The notes below the pieces were generated by a model, which did no database searches, had not been told where the DNA came from, and was given only the letters and a program-made list of their open reading frames with translations. A DNA stretch of 64,000 bases from the NCBI GenBank assembly GCA_964439015.1, contig CAYTMV010000002.1:40774-104773 (forward strand), read 5' to 3'. Origin of the DNA: Gemmobacter sp964439015 (GTDB lineage Bacteria > Pseudomonadota > Alphaproteobacteria > Rhodobacterales > Rhodobacteraceae). Below, one piece after another: positions 24,886 through 34,229 of this stretch. The first letter of the stretch is position 1. Every line of letters begins with the position of its first letter. The translations under genes and the position numbers were made by a program.

Positions 24886-26526
24886 GTGACCGCCACCCCG
24901 ACCGAGGCTGCGGCGCTGGCTGCACATCTGCAGGCCGTTTGGGCCGGAGGCGCGGCCCCGCCCCTGCCCCCGCATCTGGCCTCGGCCACCGAGGCGCGGC
25001 TGGAGGTGCGCCGCGCCGGTCGCATTCTGTTTGCCGGCTGGGGCCGTGGCGTCGGGCTGGCTGAGGCAGTGGCGACGCTGGTCAGGCAGGCCCAGGCGGG
25101 CCTTGCGGCGGGCGGGCGGTCCATGCCGGATGCGGCCTTGCTGACGCTGCCCGGCCCCGCGCAGCCGCTGGGGCCGCTGGATCTCAGCCGTGCCCGCAGC
25201 GATGCCTTTCGCGGCCTGTTCGGGCTGGAGCTGCGCGCCGGCCACCGCCGCGCCCGCCTGACGCCACTGGAAGTGCTGGCGCAGAACCTGCGCCCGGCCT
25301 CCGCACTGGATCGGCTGGCGCGCGATCTGGGCCTGCCCTCGCCAGAAGGGGCCACGGCGCTGGCCTTCCCCGCGCGCTCGGTGTTGATCGAGTTGCCTGC
25401 GGGCCGCGGGCTGGCGTTGTATCGCGGCCAGCGGATCGTCCCGCAGGCGGCACTGACGCGGGCGCGGCTGACGGATTTGCGCGACGGCATGGCCGATTGG
25501 CTGGTGCGGGCAGTGGCAGCGGATGGGGCCTGCGCTTATAAATACTGGCCCAGCCGCGGCAGTTGGTCGACCGCCAACAATTCCATCCGGCAGTTCATGG
25601 CCTCGGCCGCGCTGGCGCGGCTGGCCGGCCGGGGCCATCCGGGCGCGGCCGAGGCCGCGGCGCGCAACTTCGCCCATAATTTCAAGACATTCTACCGCGA
25701 GGACGGCGATCTGGGGCTGATCCTCGAAGGGCCAAAGGTCAAGTTGGGGGCGGCGGCCGTGGCCCTGATCGCAATCCTCGATCTGCCGGACCCCGCGCCC
25801 TTTGCCCGACAGCGCGACCGGCTGGCGGCTTACATCCTGTCGATGCAGCGCCCGGATGGCAGCTTTGCCACTTTTCTGCGCCCCGTCGGCCGCGACGATT
25901 GCCAGAATTTCTATCCCGGCGAGGCGATGCTGGCGCTGATGCGCCTGCATGCGGTGACCGGTCGGGCAGACGCGCTGGCCGCGGTGGCGCGGGCCTACCC
26001 TCATTACCGCGCTTTCCATCTGGCCCGGCCCAACCCGGCTTTCGTGCCCTGGCAGGCGCAAGCCCTGCTGCGGCTGAGCCAAGTCACAGGCGACCCTGCC
26101 CCCCGCGCCTTTGCCCGGCAGATCACCCGCTGGCTGATCGGGCTGCAACAGGGCGCGGATCAGCCAGCGGATGTGCAGGGCGGCTTTTTCGCGCCTGACC
26201 GGCCCGATTTCGGCCCGCCCCATGCCTCGGCCATCGGCGTCTACATGGAGGGGATCGTCGAGGTCTTTGCCGATGCCCGCGCGACCGATGACCCGGCACT
26301 GGCCGAGACCTGCCGGATCAGCCTGCTGCGCGCCGCCCGCGCCCTGCGCCAATTGCAGTTCCGCCATGGCGACGACATGTTTTCGATCCACCACCGCATC
26401 CGCGTGCGCGGCGCGATCCGCACCGCGGTGCATGACAACACGATCCGGGTCGACAATGTGCAACACGGTCTGATGGCACTGCTGCGGATGGACGAGACCT
26501 TCACGGATGCAGATTTTACAATGTGA
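24886..26526 (+). CDS. Predicted alpha/alpha-toroid protein of unknown function
   Basis: A 546-residue protein not assigned to a named family. The start is taken as GTG at 24886; TTG at 24877 is an alternative, and neither has a clear Shine-Dalgarno. Residues about 1-200 form a separate domain (EARLEVRRAGRILFAGWGRG, ARSVLIELPAGRGLALYRGQ). The rest repeats helical hairpins with small-residue turns: YKYWPSRGSWSTANNSIRQF, AYILSMQRPDGSFATFLRP, NFYPGEAMLALMRLHAVTG, and a late VHDNTIRVDNVQHGLMALL. That pattern resembles six-hairpin glycosidase/epimerase or terpenoid-cyclase-like toroids. It starts 10 bp after RTX protein 2 and is probably co-transcribed. Confidence 0.6.
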   Translation: MTATPTEAAALAAHLQAVWAGGAAPPLPPHLASATEARLEVRRAGRILFAGWGRGVGLAEAVATLVRQAQAGLAAGGRSMPDAALLTLPGPAQPLGPLDLSRARSDAFRGLFGLELRAGHRRARLTPLEVLAQNLRPASALDRLARDLGLPSPEGATALAFPARSVLIELPAGRGLALYRGQRIVPQAALTRARLTDLRDGMADWLVRAVAADGACAYKYWPSRGSWSTANNSIRQFMASAALARLAGRGHPGAAEAAARNFAHNFKTFYREDGDLGLILEGPKVKLGAAAVALIAILDLPDPAPFARQRDRLAAYILSMQRPDGSFATFLRPVGRDDCQNFYPGEAMLALMRLHAVTGRADALAAVARAYPHYRAFHLARPNPAFVPWQAQALLRLSQVTGDPAPRAFARQITRWLIGLQQGADQPADVQGGFFAPDRPDFGPPHASAIGVYMEGIVEVFADARATDDPALAETCRISLLRAARALRQLQFRHGDDMFSIHHRIRVRGAIRTAVHDNTIRVDNVQHGLMALLRMDETFTDADFTM

Positions 26527-26601
26527 TGGCCAGCGCGGATCGTCGGTTGCATGGCCAAGCGCCCGCGCCTAACCTCCGGCCCGACCCCAAGGGAGGACCA
26601 C

Positions 26602-27894
26602 ATGACCGAGACCCGCACCCCCGGATTTGACACGCTGGCCATCCATGCCGGCGCCCGCCCCGATCCCGCGACTGGCGCGCGGCAGGTGCCGATCTATCAG
26701 ACCACCGCCTATGTCTTCCGCGATGCCGATCACGCCGCGGCTTTGTTCAACCTGCAAGAGGTGGGCTATATCTATTCCCGCCTGACCAACCCGACCGTTT
26801 CGGCCCTGGCCGAGCGCGTGGCGGCGCTGGAGGGCGGCGTAGGGGCGGTCTGCTGCTCGTCGGGGCATGCAGCGCAGATCATGGCGCTGTTTCCGCTGAT
26901 GGAGCCGGGCCGCAACATCGTGGCCTCGACCCGCCTCTATGGCGGCACGATCCAGCAATTCACCAACACGATCCGCAAGTTCGGCTGGTCGTGCAAGTTT
27001 GTCGATTTCGACGATCCGGCGGCGATCGAGGCGGCGGTGGATGGCGATACCCGCGCGATCTTCTGTGAAACCATCGCCAATCCGGGCGGCGTTGTCACGG
27101 ATCTGGACGCAGTGGCGGTGGTCGCCACCAAGGTCGGCCTGCCGCTGATCGTGGACAACACCACGGCCACCCCGTGGCTGTGCCGCCCGATCGAGCATGG
27201 CGCAACGCTGGTGGTGCATTCGGCCACCAAATACCTGACCGGCAATGGCACCGTGACCGGGGGTATCGTGGTGGATTCGGGCAAGTTCGACTGGTCGGCC
27301 TCGGGCAAGTTTCCGTCGCTGGCAGCACCCGAGCCTGCCTATCACGGCCTCAACTTCCACGCAGCCCTGGGCGGCATGGCCTTCACCTTCCACTCCATCG
27401 CCGTGGGCCTGCGCGATCTGGGCATGACCATGAACCCGCAGGGCGCGCATTACACGCTGATGGGGATCGAGACGCTGGGCCTGCGCATGGCCCGCCACGT
27501 CGAAAACGCCCGCAAGGTGGCCGAATGGCTTGAGGCCGATCCGCGGGCGGAGGCCGTGACCTGGGCCGGGCTGAAATCCTCGCCCTATCATGATCGCGCC
27601 AACCGCATCGTGCCCAAGGGCGCCGGCGCGCTGTTCACGGTGGCGATCAAGGGCGGCTATGACGCCTGCGTGAAGGTTGTGGCGAACCTCAAGCTGTTCA
27701 GCCATGTCGCCAATCTGGGCGACACGCGGTCGCTGGTGATCCACCCGGCCTCCACCACGCACCGCCAGCTGGACGAGGCTGCGCAGATTCGCGCCGGCGC
27801 CGCGCCCAACGTGCTGCGTCTGTCGATCGGGATCGAGGACGCCGCCGACATCATCGCCGATCTGGATCAGGCGCTGGCCGCAGCCTCGGCCTGA
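26602..27894 (+). CDS. metY: O-acetylhomoserine sulfhydrylase (Cys/Met metabolism PLP enzyme)
   Basis: A 430-residue cytoplasmic PLP enzyme. The N terminus FDTLAIHAGARPDPATGARQ and QVPIYQTTAYVF are typical of MetY, and the PLP lysine is in LVVHSATKYLTGNGTVTGG. Length (about 430) and the region around YHGLNFHAALGG favour MetY over the shorter MetB/MetZ. It makes homocysteine from O-acetylhomoserine and sulfide. The ATG at 26602 has GGGAGG upstream. A bidirectional terminator follows. Confidence 0.95.
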   Translation: MTETRTPGFDTLAIHAGARPDPATGARQVPIYQTTAYVFRDADHAAALFNLQEVGYIYSRLTNPTVSALAERVAALEGGVGAVCCSSGHAAQIMALFPLMEPGRNIVASTRLYGGTIQQFTNTIRKFGWSCKFVDFDDPAAIEAAVDGDTRAIFCETIANPGGVVTDLDAVAVVATKVGLPLIVDNTTATPWLCRPIEHGATLVVHSATKYLTGNGTVTGGIVVDSGKFDWSASGKFPSLAAPEPAYHGLNFHAALGGMAFTFHSIAVGLRDLGMTMNPQGAHYTLMGIETLGLRMARHVENARKVAEWLEADPRAEAVTWAGLKSSPYHDRANRIVPKGAGALFTVAIKGGYDACVKVVANLKLFSHVANLGDTRSLVIHPASTTHRQLDEAAQIRAGAAPNVLRLSIGIEDAADIIADLDQALAAASA

Positions 27895-27923
27895 TCTGTG
27901 CCATCATACGGGCCACCCGAATG

Positions 27924-27950
27924 AAAACGGCCCCCCTCGGGGGCCGTTTT
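27924..27950. terminator. Bidirectional terminator between metY and the SIMPL gene
   Basis: A 12-bp perfect inverted repeat AAAACGGCCCCC / GGGGGCCGTTTT with a 3-nt loop, usable in both directions by the convergent genes on either side. Confidence 0.87.
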
Positions 27951-27986
27951 GCTGTCTGGCGGTTGTCTGGTGAGTGCGGGCCGCAC

Positions 27987-28682
27987 TTACTGCTCCAGCG
28001 CCCAGACGATGCTGACGCTGGCCGACAGCCCCAACTCGCCCCCTTCCACCGGAAGCGGGGCAGGCATCGCCTCGGCGGCGGCACGCATCATCGGCATGGG
28101 CCGGGGCATCATTTCGGCGGCCTCAGAGATGCTGATGATCGGCCCAAGCGTAACGCCCGCGGCGCTGGCCAGCAACTCGGCCCGCGCCTTGGCCTCGGCC
28201 ACGGCGGCACGGCGAGCCTCATCCATCAGCGCGTCTTCGTTGGACACCCCAAAGGTCAATCCATTCAAGCTGTTGGCCCCATCCGCGACCGCGGCATCCA
28301 GCACGGCGCCCAGCTTGCCCAGATCCCGCAGACGCACCTTGACACCGTTCTGCGCGCTGTAGGCCGTGATCTTCGGCCCGGTTTCGGCATCATGCCCGGT
28401 CCAGACCGGGTTGAGGCCCAGCCCTTCGGTCTGCAGGTCGCGCGGCTCGATCCCGGCTTCACGCAGCCGCGTCAGCACCGCGTCCAGGCGGACCGAGTTC
28501 TGGGTCAGCGCCTCGGCAGCGGTGGGCGCCTCGGTCATCACCGCCAGCGAGATTTCGGCCATATCGGGCGCCGCCGTCACCACGCCCTCGCCGGTGACAG
28601 AGATGCGCGCGGGATCTTCGGCCAAGGCAGGGCTGGCCAGCGCAAGGGAAACAGCCAGAAGCGGGGCTAGGGGCAGGCGCAT
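27987..28682 (-). CDS. SIMPL (DUF541) domain periplasmic protein
   Basis: A 231-residue protein with a signal peptide (residues 1-21, cleavage near ASPALAED) and a SIMPL domain: ARISVTGEGVVTAAPDMAEI near the start, EALTQNSVRLDAVLTRLREA, and a C-terminal ELGLSASVSIVWALE strand typical of the family. SIMPL proteins are periplasmic or outer-membrane-associated, with no defined enzymatic activity. The ATG at 28682 has AAAGGA 8 nt upstream. Confidence 0.93.
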   Translation of the reverse strand: MRLPLAPLLAVSLALASPALAEDPARISVTGEGVVTAAPDMAEISLAVMTEAPTAAEALTQNSVRLDAVLTRLREAGIEPRDLQTEGLGLNPVWTGHDAETGPKITAYSAQNGVKVRLRDLGKLGAVLDAAVADGANSLNGLTFGVSNEDALMDEARRAAVAEAKARAELLASAAGVTLGPIISISEAAEMMPRPMPMMRAAAEAMPAPLPVEGGELGLSASVSIVWALEQ

Positions 28683-28871
28683 CAGATGTCCTTTCAGTTG
28701 CGCGTTCGTCATCTGCAAGGTTTGCATACCCCATGCGGCGGACAAGGGGGAATTGCCGGGCTTTTCCTTCCCTTCGGCGGAAAGCCGCCCTAAACTGGCG
28801 CAGCCCCGCAGCAGTGCCTGCCGGGATATCTCCGGCTGTGCTAGTGCTTGGCCCCGAACCAGACGAACCGC

Positions 28872-31800
28872 ATGAAACCCAATTTCGCCCTGAACCTGAC
28901 GCATGAGAGCATCGTCCTGCTGCACCGCACCGCGCGGGGCTGGCTGGAGGTGGGCTCGGCCGCGCTTGACGACCCCGATCTGGGCGAGGCGCTGACCTAT
29001 CTGCGCCGCTCGGCGCTGGGGCTGGCGCCGCATGGCGTGGCCACCAAGCTGATCATCCCGAATTCGCAGATCCTTTATACCGAAGTGCCGGCGCCAGGCC
29101 CGGATGTGGATGCGCGTTTTGCCCAGATCCGCCGCGCGCTGGAGGGCCGCACCCCCTATGCGGTGGACGATCTGGTGTTTGACTGGTCGGGCGACGGGCC
29201 GGTGGTTCAGGTGGCCGTGGTCGCGCGCGAGACGCTGGAAGAGGCGGAGGGTTTTGCCAGCCAGTATCGCTTCAACCCGGTCAGCTTTGCCGCGATCCCC
29301 GAAGGCGGCGACTTTGAGGGTGAGCCCTTCTTCGGCCCGACCGCCGCCGCGGCAGAGCTGCTGCAACCCGGCGAGGTGATCGAGCGCGACGAGGTATCCG
29401 TGCAGGTCACGACGCGCGGCCCCGCGCGCGAGGGGGCCAAGGCGGCACGCAATCCTGCCCCCGCCGCTGCGCCTGTTGCAGAACAAGTTGAAGATGCGGT
29501 CAAAGCAGCCCCGGTTGAGGTCGCGCCATTGCCGGTGGAGCCTGAGCCGCCAGCGCCTGCCGCAGAGGCGGTCGCCGCGGATTGGGACGCCGAGCCTGAC
29601 CCGTTCCTGCCCGATGCGGCGCAGCCCCTGTCCGAGGCCGCAGCAGACGACTGGACCGCAGAGGCCGCGCCCGAGCCCGAACCACAGGAAACCGCAGCGA
29701 CCGAGGTCGAAGCGGGTGTGGCGTCGGAACCTGCGCATGAACCGCTGCCCGAGCCGGTGGCGGAATCCGCAGCAGCAGAGCCCGAACCCGAACCCGAACC
29801 GGCACCGCCGCCCCCGCCACCGCAGCAACCCGACCTGTTTGCCGCGCCAGCGCCAACACCCACGCCTGTCCCTGCGCCGGCAAGACCGGTGACGGCAAAG
29901 CCGCAGCCTGCAGTCGAGGTGCCGCTTGCCGCACCGCCCGCCGACGCCACTCAGCCCACCGCGCCGATTCCGGCGCTGGCTGATGCGCTGGCTGCGGCCT
30001 TGCGCGAGGGGCCGATGCAGGTCACGGACCCGGCGGTAGAGGACGACTTGCCCCCCGCGATTCCGCCGGCCCTGCTGGCGCGCCGGCAAGCCGCGACCGG
30101 ACAGCCGGGCGCTGCGCCAACGCCATCGGTATTGGCGTTGGATCTGCCCGGCGAAACCGATGGCGAAACCGATGAAGGCGCGCTGCCCTTCGCCACCCGC
30201 CGCGCCGCGACGGCCCCGGCAAAACCAGCAGCCCGCGCCGCCCTGCGCGCCAATCGCCAGCCCCCCGCCCATGCGCAGCGCGAGACTGCCGCGCCGCCCG
30301 CTGCCGCCGGCAAATCCGGCGCCGAGGCGGCCAGCCGGGCCGCCCGGGCCGCCGCGGCCGGCGGGGCCAAGGCGCTGGGGGCACTGGTCTCGGGTTCGGG
30401 CGCGGCGCTGTCGACCCTTCGCAGGCGCCGTGACAAGGATCGTCCGGCAACGGCCACGGCAACCGCTGCACAGGCACAGGCTGCGGCCCAAGCTGGCGGG
30501 CTTAGTGCCAAGGCCGCCTCGGGGCTGGGCCCGACCGACTTCCGCCCCCGGCCCATGCCGCGGCGCGGGGCGCCGGCCTGGCTGTTCCCGGCGCTGGTCG
30601 GGCTGTTGTTGCTGGCCTTGGCGGCGGTTGCGGCTTGGTCTGCCTATCTGACGCTGTTGTCCCCCGAAGATCCGGCGGTCGAGGTTGCAGCGATCGAGCC
30701 GGCCGCCGAAGGCACCGCGCCCGCGCCCGATCCTGCCCCGACCGACGGTGCGGCCGCCGAGGATTTAGCGGTCGCGGATGTCGCGGTCGAGGATGAGGCC
30801 GCGGCGGATGGCATTGATCTGGCCGCCCTTCCGGCCGAGGCCGCCACTGAGACCCCGGCTGACACCATCGAAGCGACGACCGATGGCCCGCCTCCGGCCA
30901 CGCCGGACGCTGCGGCGGCCACGGCCAGCGCACCTGCCACCGCCCGCACCAATCAGGACGAGACGCTGTTGGCCAATGCCGATCAGCCCGCCGTGATCCC
31001 CGACCCGCTGGCCCCGCCCGCGGCAAGCGCCGCTGCGGATGCCGCACCGCCCGCCCCTGCCCCGCCACCACCTTTCGGGACGGTGCTGCAATTTGACGAG
31101 CGTGGGCTGGTCGTGCCGACGCCGGAAGGTGTGGTGACGCCGCAGGGATATCGCGTGATCGCCGGCAAGCCGGACCCCGCCCCCCCGCCACGCCCGCAAT
31201 CGGTGATCGACGCCGCTGCCGCCCGCGCCGCCGAGACTGCCGTCCCAGCCGAGGCCGCCCCTGCCGAGGCCTCCCCTGCCGCAGTTGCGCCCGCAGAGGG
31301 CAACCCTGCCGCGCCCGATGCGCAACCCGCGCCCGATGTCGAGGGTGCGGCGCCGATGCCGCCTGCCGATCCGGCGCTTGCCAACGTCAAGCCGAAACCG
31401 CGCCCCGAGGGTCTGGTGCCTGCCGAAGTGCTGCAGGCCGCCACAGCCGAGGCCGAAACAATCGTGACCGACATCCCGCCTGAGGCGCGGATGACCACCC
31501 GCCGCCCGCAGCCGCGCCCGGCTTCGGTCACCCAACTGGCCGCGGCCGCCCGTCTGTCTACCGCCAATGCCTCGCTTTCCGCCCCGGCTGCCGATGTCGC
31601 AGCCGAGCCGCAAGACGAGGCCGAGACCGCCGCAACCGCGATCCCTGATGGTCCGATCAGCCCGCTGGCCGTGGCCATTACCTCGCGCCCCAAGGCACGC
31701 CCCGCCGATTTCACGCGCGCGGTGGAAAGCGCCGTATCGGCCGCCGTGCAGGAGGCGCTGGCCATGCCCGTGCCCGAGCCCGCCGTGATCGTCACGCCCG

Positions 31801-32234
31801 CGCCTCCGCCCGCCGCGATCCCGATCGCAGCCGCCCCGCCGCCGCGGGCCGCACCGCAGCCAGAACCCGAGCCAGTGGCCGCAGCCCCGGCCCGCCGCAA
31901 ACCTTCGGCCTCGCCCGAGCCGACGATCTTCCGGTCGCCCGAAGCCGATGACGAGCCCGAAGCCCCGGCCTCCAACCGCGTCTCGCCGCAATCGGGCACG
32001 GTCGCGGGCAATGCCACCTTCCGCAATGCGATCAACCTGCGCCAGACCAACCTGATCGGCATCTACGGCACCGCCTCGAAACGCCATGCGCTGGTGCGGC
32101 TGGGTTCGGGGCAATACAAGAAGGTCAAGGTGGGCGACCGTCTGGATGGCGGCACTGTCGCAGCGATCACCGATACCGAACTGCGCTATCAGAAAGGCGG
32201 CCGGATGCTGGCCCTTAAAATGCCGCGCAGCTGA
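28872..32234 (+). CDS. GspL-like / GspC-PilP-like fusion protein with long Pro/Ala-rich linkers
   Basis: A 1120-residue protein, MKPNFALNLTHESIVLLHRT at the start. Residues about 1-175 resemble the actin-like cytoplasmic domain of GspL/PilM, including KLIIPNSQILYTEVPAPG and VQVAVVARETLEEAEGFASQ. Then about 390 residues of low-complexity Pro/Ala/Glu sequence, one membrane helix near residues 568-592 (LFPALVGLLLLALAAVAAW), another very long Pro/Ala-rich linker, and a C-terminal domain (about 1050-1120: RQTNLIGIYGTASKRHALVR, VKVGDRLDGGTVAAI) like GspC/PilP homology regions. This would let one chain span the inner membrane and reach across the periplasm. No pilus or type II secretion gene lies nearby. 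The ATG at 28872 gives the domain-complete start. Confidence 0.75.
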   Translation: MKPNFALNLTHESIVLLHRTARGWLEVGSAALDDPDLGEALTYLRRSALGLAPHGVATKLIIPNSQILYTEVPAPGPDVDARFAQIRRALEGRTPYAVDDLVFDWSGDGPVVQVAVVARETLEEAEGFASQYRFNPVSFAAIPEGGDFEGEPFFGPTAAAAELLQPGEVIERDEVSVQVTTRGPAREGAKAARNPAPAAAPVAEQVEDAVKAAPVEVAPLPVEPEPPAPAAEAVAADWDAEPDPFLPDAAQPLSEAAADDWTAEAAPEPEPQETAATEVEAGVASEPAHEPLPEPVAESAAAEPEPEPEPAPPPPPPQQPDLFAAPAPTPTPVPAPARPVTAKPQPAVEVPLAAPPADATQPTAPIPALADALAAALREGPMQVTDPAVEDDLPPAIPPALLARRQAATGQPGAAPTPSVLALDLPGETDGETDEGALPFATRRAATAPAKPAARAALRANRQPPAHAQRETAAPPAAAGKSGAEAASRAARAAAAGGAKALGALVSGSGAALSTLRRRRDKDRPATATATAAQAQAAAQAGGLSAKAASGLGPTDFRPRPMPRRGAPAWLFPALVGLLLLALAAVAAWSAYLTLLSPEDPAVEVAAIEPAAEGTAPAPDPAPTDGAAAEDLAVADVAVEDEAAADGIDLAALPAEAATETPADTIEATTDGPPPATPDAAAATASAPATARTNQDETLLANADQPAVIPDPLAPPAASAAADAAPPAPAPPPPFGTVLQFDERGLVVPTPEGVVTPQGYRVIAGKPDPAPPPRPQSVIDAAAARAAETAVPAEAAPAEASPAAVAPAEGNPAAPDAQPAPDVEGAAPMPPADPALANVKPKPRPEGLVPAEVLQAATAEAETIVTDIPPEARMTTRRPQPRPASVTQLAAAARLSTANASLSAPAADVAAEPQDEAETAATAIPDGPISPLAVAITSRPKARPADFTRAVESAVSAAVQEALAMPVPEPAVIVTPAPPPAAIPIAAAPPPRAAPQPEPEPVAAAPARRKPSASPEPTIFRSPEADDEPEAPASNRVSPQSGTVAGNATFRNAINLRQTNLIGIYGTASKRHALVRLGSGQYKKVKVGDRLDGGTVAAITDTELRYQKGGRMLALKMPRS

Positions 32235-32348
32235 CGGTGCTTCGGGCGCCACTGGCCCGCGCGTTGCTTTCGGTGGTGAAACAATCCGCCGCAAACCGTG
32301 ACAACAGGATTGGTTGCGCAGGCAGCCCTTGCCGCGGATAGTGCAGGC

Positions 32349-34229
32349 ATGGAAAATTTTGTGTTTCAGGCCAGCCTTTACCTCGGCGCTGCCGTGATTC
32401 TCGTGCCGCTGTCCACGCGGCTGGGGCTCGGATCGGTGCTGGGCTATCTGGCGGCAGGACTTGCGCTTGGCCCGATCACCGGGCTGGCTGGCCCGGATAC
32501 GGCTGATCTTCAACACTTCTCCGAATTCGGGGTGGTGATGATGCTGTTCCTGATCGGGCTGGAAATGACGCCCCGCACCTTGTGGGACATGAGGCGCAAG
32601 CTGATCGGCATGGGCGGGGCACAGGTTGTGCTGACCACTGCGGCGCTGACCGCGGTGCTGATCGCCATCGGCGTCACCCCTTCGGCGGCGGTGACCCTGG
32701 GCGGCCTCATGGCGCTGTCCTCGACGGCGATCGTCTTGCAGACCCTGAATGAACGCAGCCTGATGCGCACCGCCGGCGGGCGGGCCAGCTTTGCGGTCCT
32801 GCTGACACAGGACATTGCGGTGGTGCCATTGCTGGCCATCCTGCCGCTGCTGGCCACGCACAGCGCCGCCCCCCCGGTCGACGGCGCCGAAGGCGCAGTC
32901 GAGCCGATCCTCAGCCTGATCCAGTCCCTGCCGGGCTGGGCTGCAACCGCGCTGACGCTGGCGGTCGTGGTGGTGATCGTGCTGGCCGGCCACTTTCTGT
33001 CGCGACCGATGTTCCGCTTTGTCCACGCCTCGCACCTGCCCGAGATGTCGACCTTCATCTCTCTGCTGATGGTGGTGTCGATCGCCTTCCTGATGATGAT
33101 GGTGGGGCTGTCGCCCGCGCTGGGCACCTTCATCGGCGGTGTGGTTCTGGCCAACTCGGAGTTCCGTCATCAGATCGAGGCCGAGATCCGCCCCTTCAAG
33201 GGCATTCTGATGGGGCTGTTCTTCATGACGGTGGGGATGTCCATCGACATGACGGTGTTGGCCAGCCAATGGCCGCGGATCATCGCGCTGACGCTGGCGC
33301 TGATGGCGGTCAAGGCGGCGGTGCTTTGGGTGATTGCGATCGCCTTCAAGATGAAAGGGCGCGACCGCTTTCTGTTCGCGCTGGGGCTGGCACAGGCGGG
33401 CGAGTTTGGCTTTCTGGTGGTCAGCGTGGCGCTGGGCTTCGACATCCTTTCGGCCCAGGAAGGCCAGCGCGCCCATCTGGTGATCGCCATGTCGATGCTG
33501 CTGACGCCGCTGGCCTTCTCGGCCTATGAATGGCTGTCGCGTCGCCACGGACCAAACGAACCGCGCCGCGAGGCGGACCGGATCGAAGAGAGTGGCACGG
33601 TCATCGTCGCCGGGATCGGCCGCTTCGGACAGGTGGTCAACCGCATGGCACGCTCGGCCGGGCTGTCCACGGTGGTTCTGGACAGTGATGCCAACGCGCT
33701 GGAACGGCTGCGCCGCTTCGGCATTCGCGGCTATTACGGAGACCCCTCGCGGCCCGAGCTGCTGCAGGCCGCCGGTCTGGCCGAGGCGCAGGTGCTGGTG
33801 GTGGCCGTGGACAGTGTCGAAAACTCGACCAAGATCGTGCGCTATGCCCGCAGCCAGCGCCCCGACCTGCATATCGTGGCCCGCGCGCATGACCGGGTGC
33901 ATGTCTATCAACTGTTCCAGGCCGGCGCCAATGACATCGTGCGCGAGACCTTCGACAGCTCGATCCGTGCCGGTCGGTACGTCCTGGAAAACATGGGTTT
34001 CTCAGAATACGAGGCAGCCAAGCTGTCCCAGACCTATTACCGCGTCGACCGGGCCGCCCTGCGCGAGATGGCCGAGGTGTGGGACCCGGCGATACCGCTG
34101 CACCTCAACACCGCCTATGTCGAGCGCGCCCGGCAGTTGGACCGCGATCTGGAGACCGCGATCCTCGACGATCTGTCGCCCGCGCAGGCAGCGTCTGACC
34201 CGACCGAGGGACAGACCGCCGCCGAGTGA
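32349..34229 (+). CDS. Kef-type monovalent cation:proton antiporter with TrkA-N domain
   Basis: A 626-residue CPA2-family antiporter. About a dozen membrane helices (residues 5-400) include GYLAAGLALGPITGLAG and the ion path region LLTQDIAVVPLL. A Rossmann NAD-binding TrkA-N domain starts near residue 416 (VIVAGIGRFGQVVNRMA) and contains YGDPSRPELLQAAGLAEAQV. Most like KefB/KefC glutathione-gated K+ efflux systems. The ATG at 32349 (MENFVFQASLYLGAAVIL) is preferred; a GTG at 32298 adds 17 residues. No KefF/KefG ancillary gene is adjacent. Its stop directly abuts the cobT stop. Confidence 0.9.
   Translation: MENFVFQASLYLGAAVILVPLSTRLGLGSVLGYLAAGLALGPITGLAGPDTADLQHFSEFGVVMMLFLIGLEMTPRTLWDMRRKLIGMGGAQVVLTTAALTAVLIAIGVTPSAAVTLGGLMALSSTAIVLQTLNERSLMRTAGGRASFAVLLTQDIAVVPLLAILPLLATHSAAPPVDGAEGAVEPILSLIQSLPGWAATALTLAVVVVIVLAGHFLSRPMFRFVHASHLPEMSTFISLLMVVSIAFLMMMVGLSPALGTFIGGVVLANSEFRHQIEAEIRPFKGILMGLFFMTVGMSIDMTVLASQWPRIIALTLALMAVKAAVLWVIAIAFKMKGRDRFLFALGLAQAGEFGFLVVSVALGFDILSAQEGQRAHLVIAMSMLLTPLAFSAYEWLSRRHGPNEPRREADRIEESGTVIVAGIGRFGQVVNRMARSAGLSTVVLDSDANALERLRRFGIRGYYGDPSRPELLQAAGLAEAQVLVVAVDSVENSTKIVRYARSQRPDLHIVARAHDRVHVYQLFQAGANDIVRETFDSSIRAGRYVLENMGFSEYEAAKLSQTYYRVDRAALREMAEVWDPAIPLHLNTAYVERARQLDRDLETAILDDLSPAQAASDPTEGQTAAE

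Noticed and set aside
26527..26601. A possible SAM riboswitch before metY
   Set aside because: Methionine genes of alphaproteobacteria often carry SAM-II elements, but this 75-bp region shows no match to the conserved core and is short.
21299..26601. Integrated island with att direct repeats at the tRNA-Tyr
   Set aside because: No second copy of the tRNA 3' end was seen near 26.5 kb, and no integrase is present; only the weaker accessory-region reading is kept.
30765..33911. 1048-codon minus-strand open frame
   Set aside because: Antisense shadow of the GspL/GspC-like fusion and antiporter genes, low complexity, no recognisable domain.
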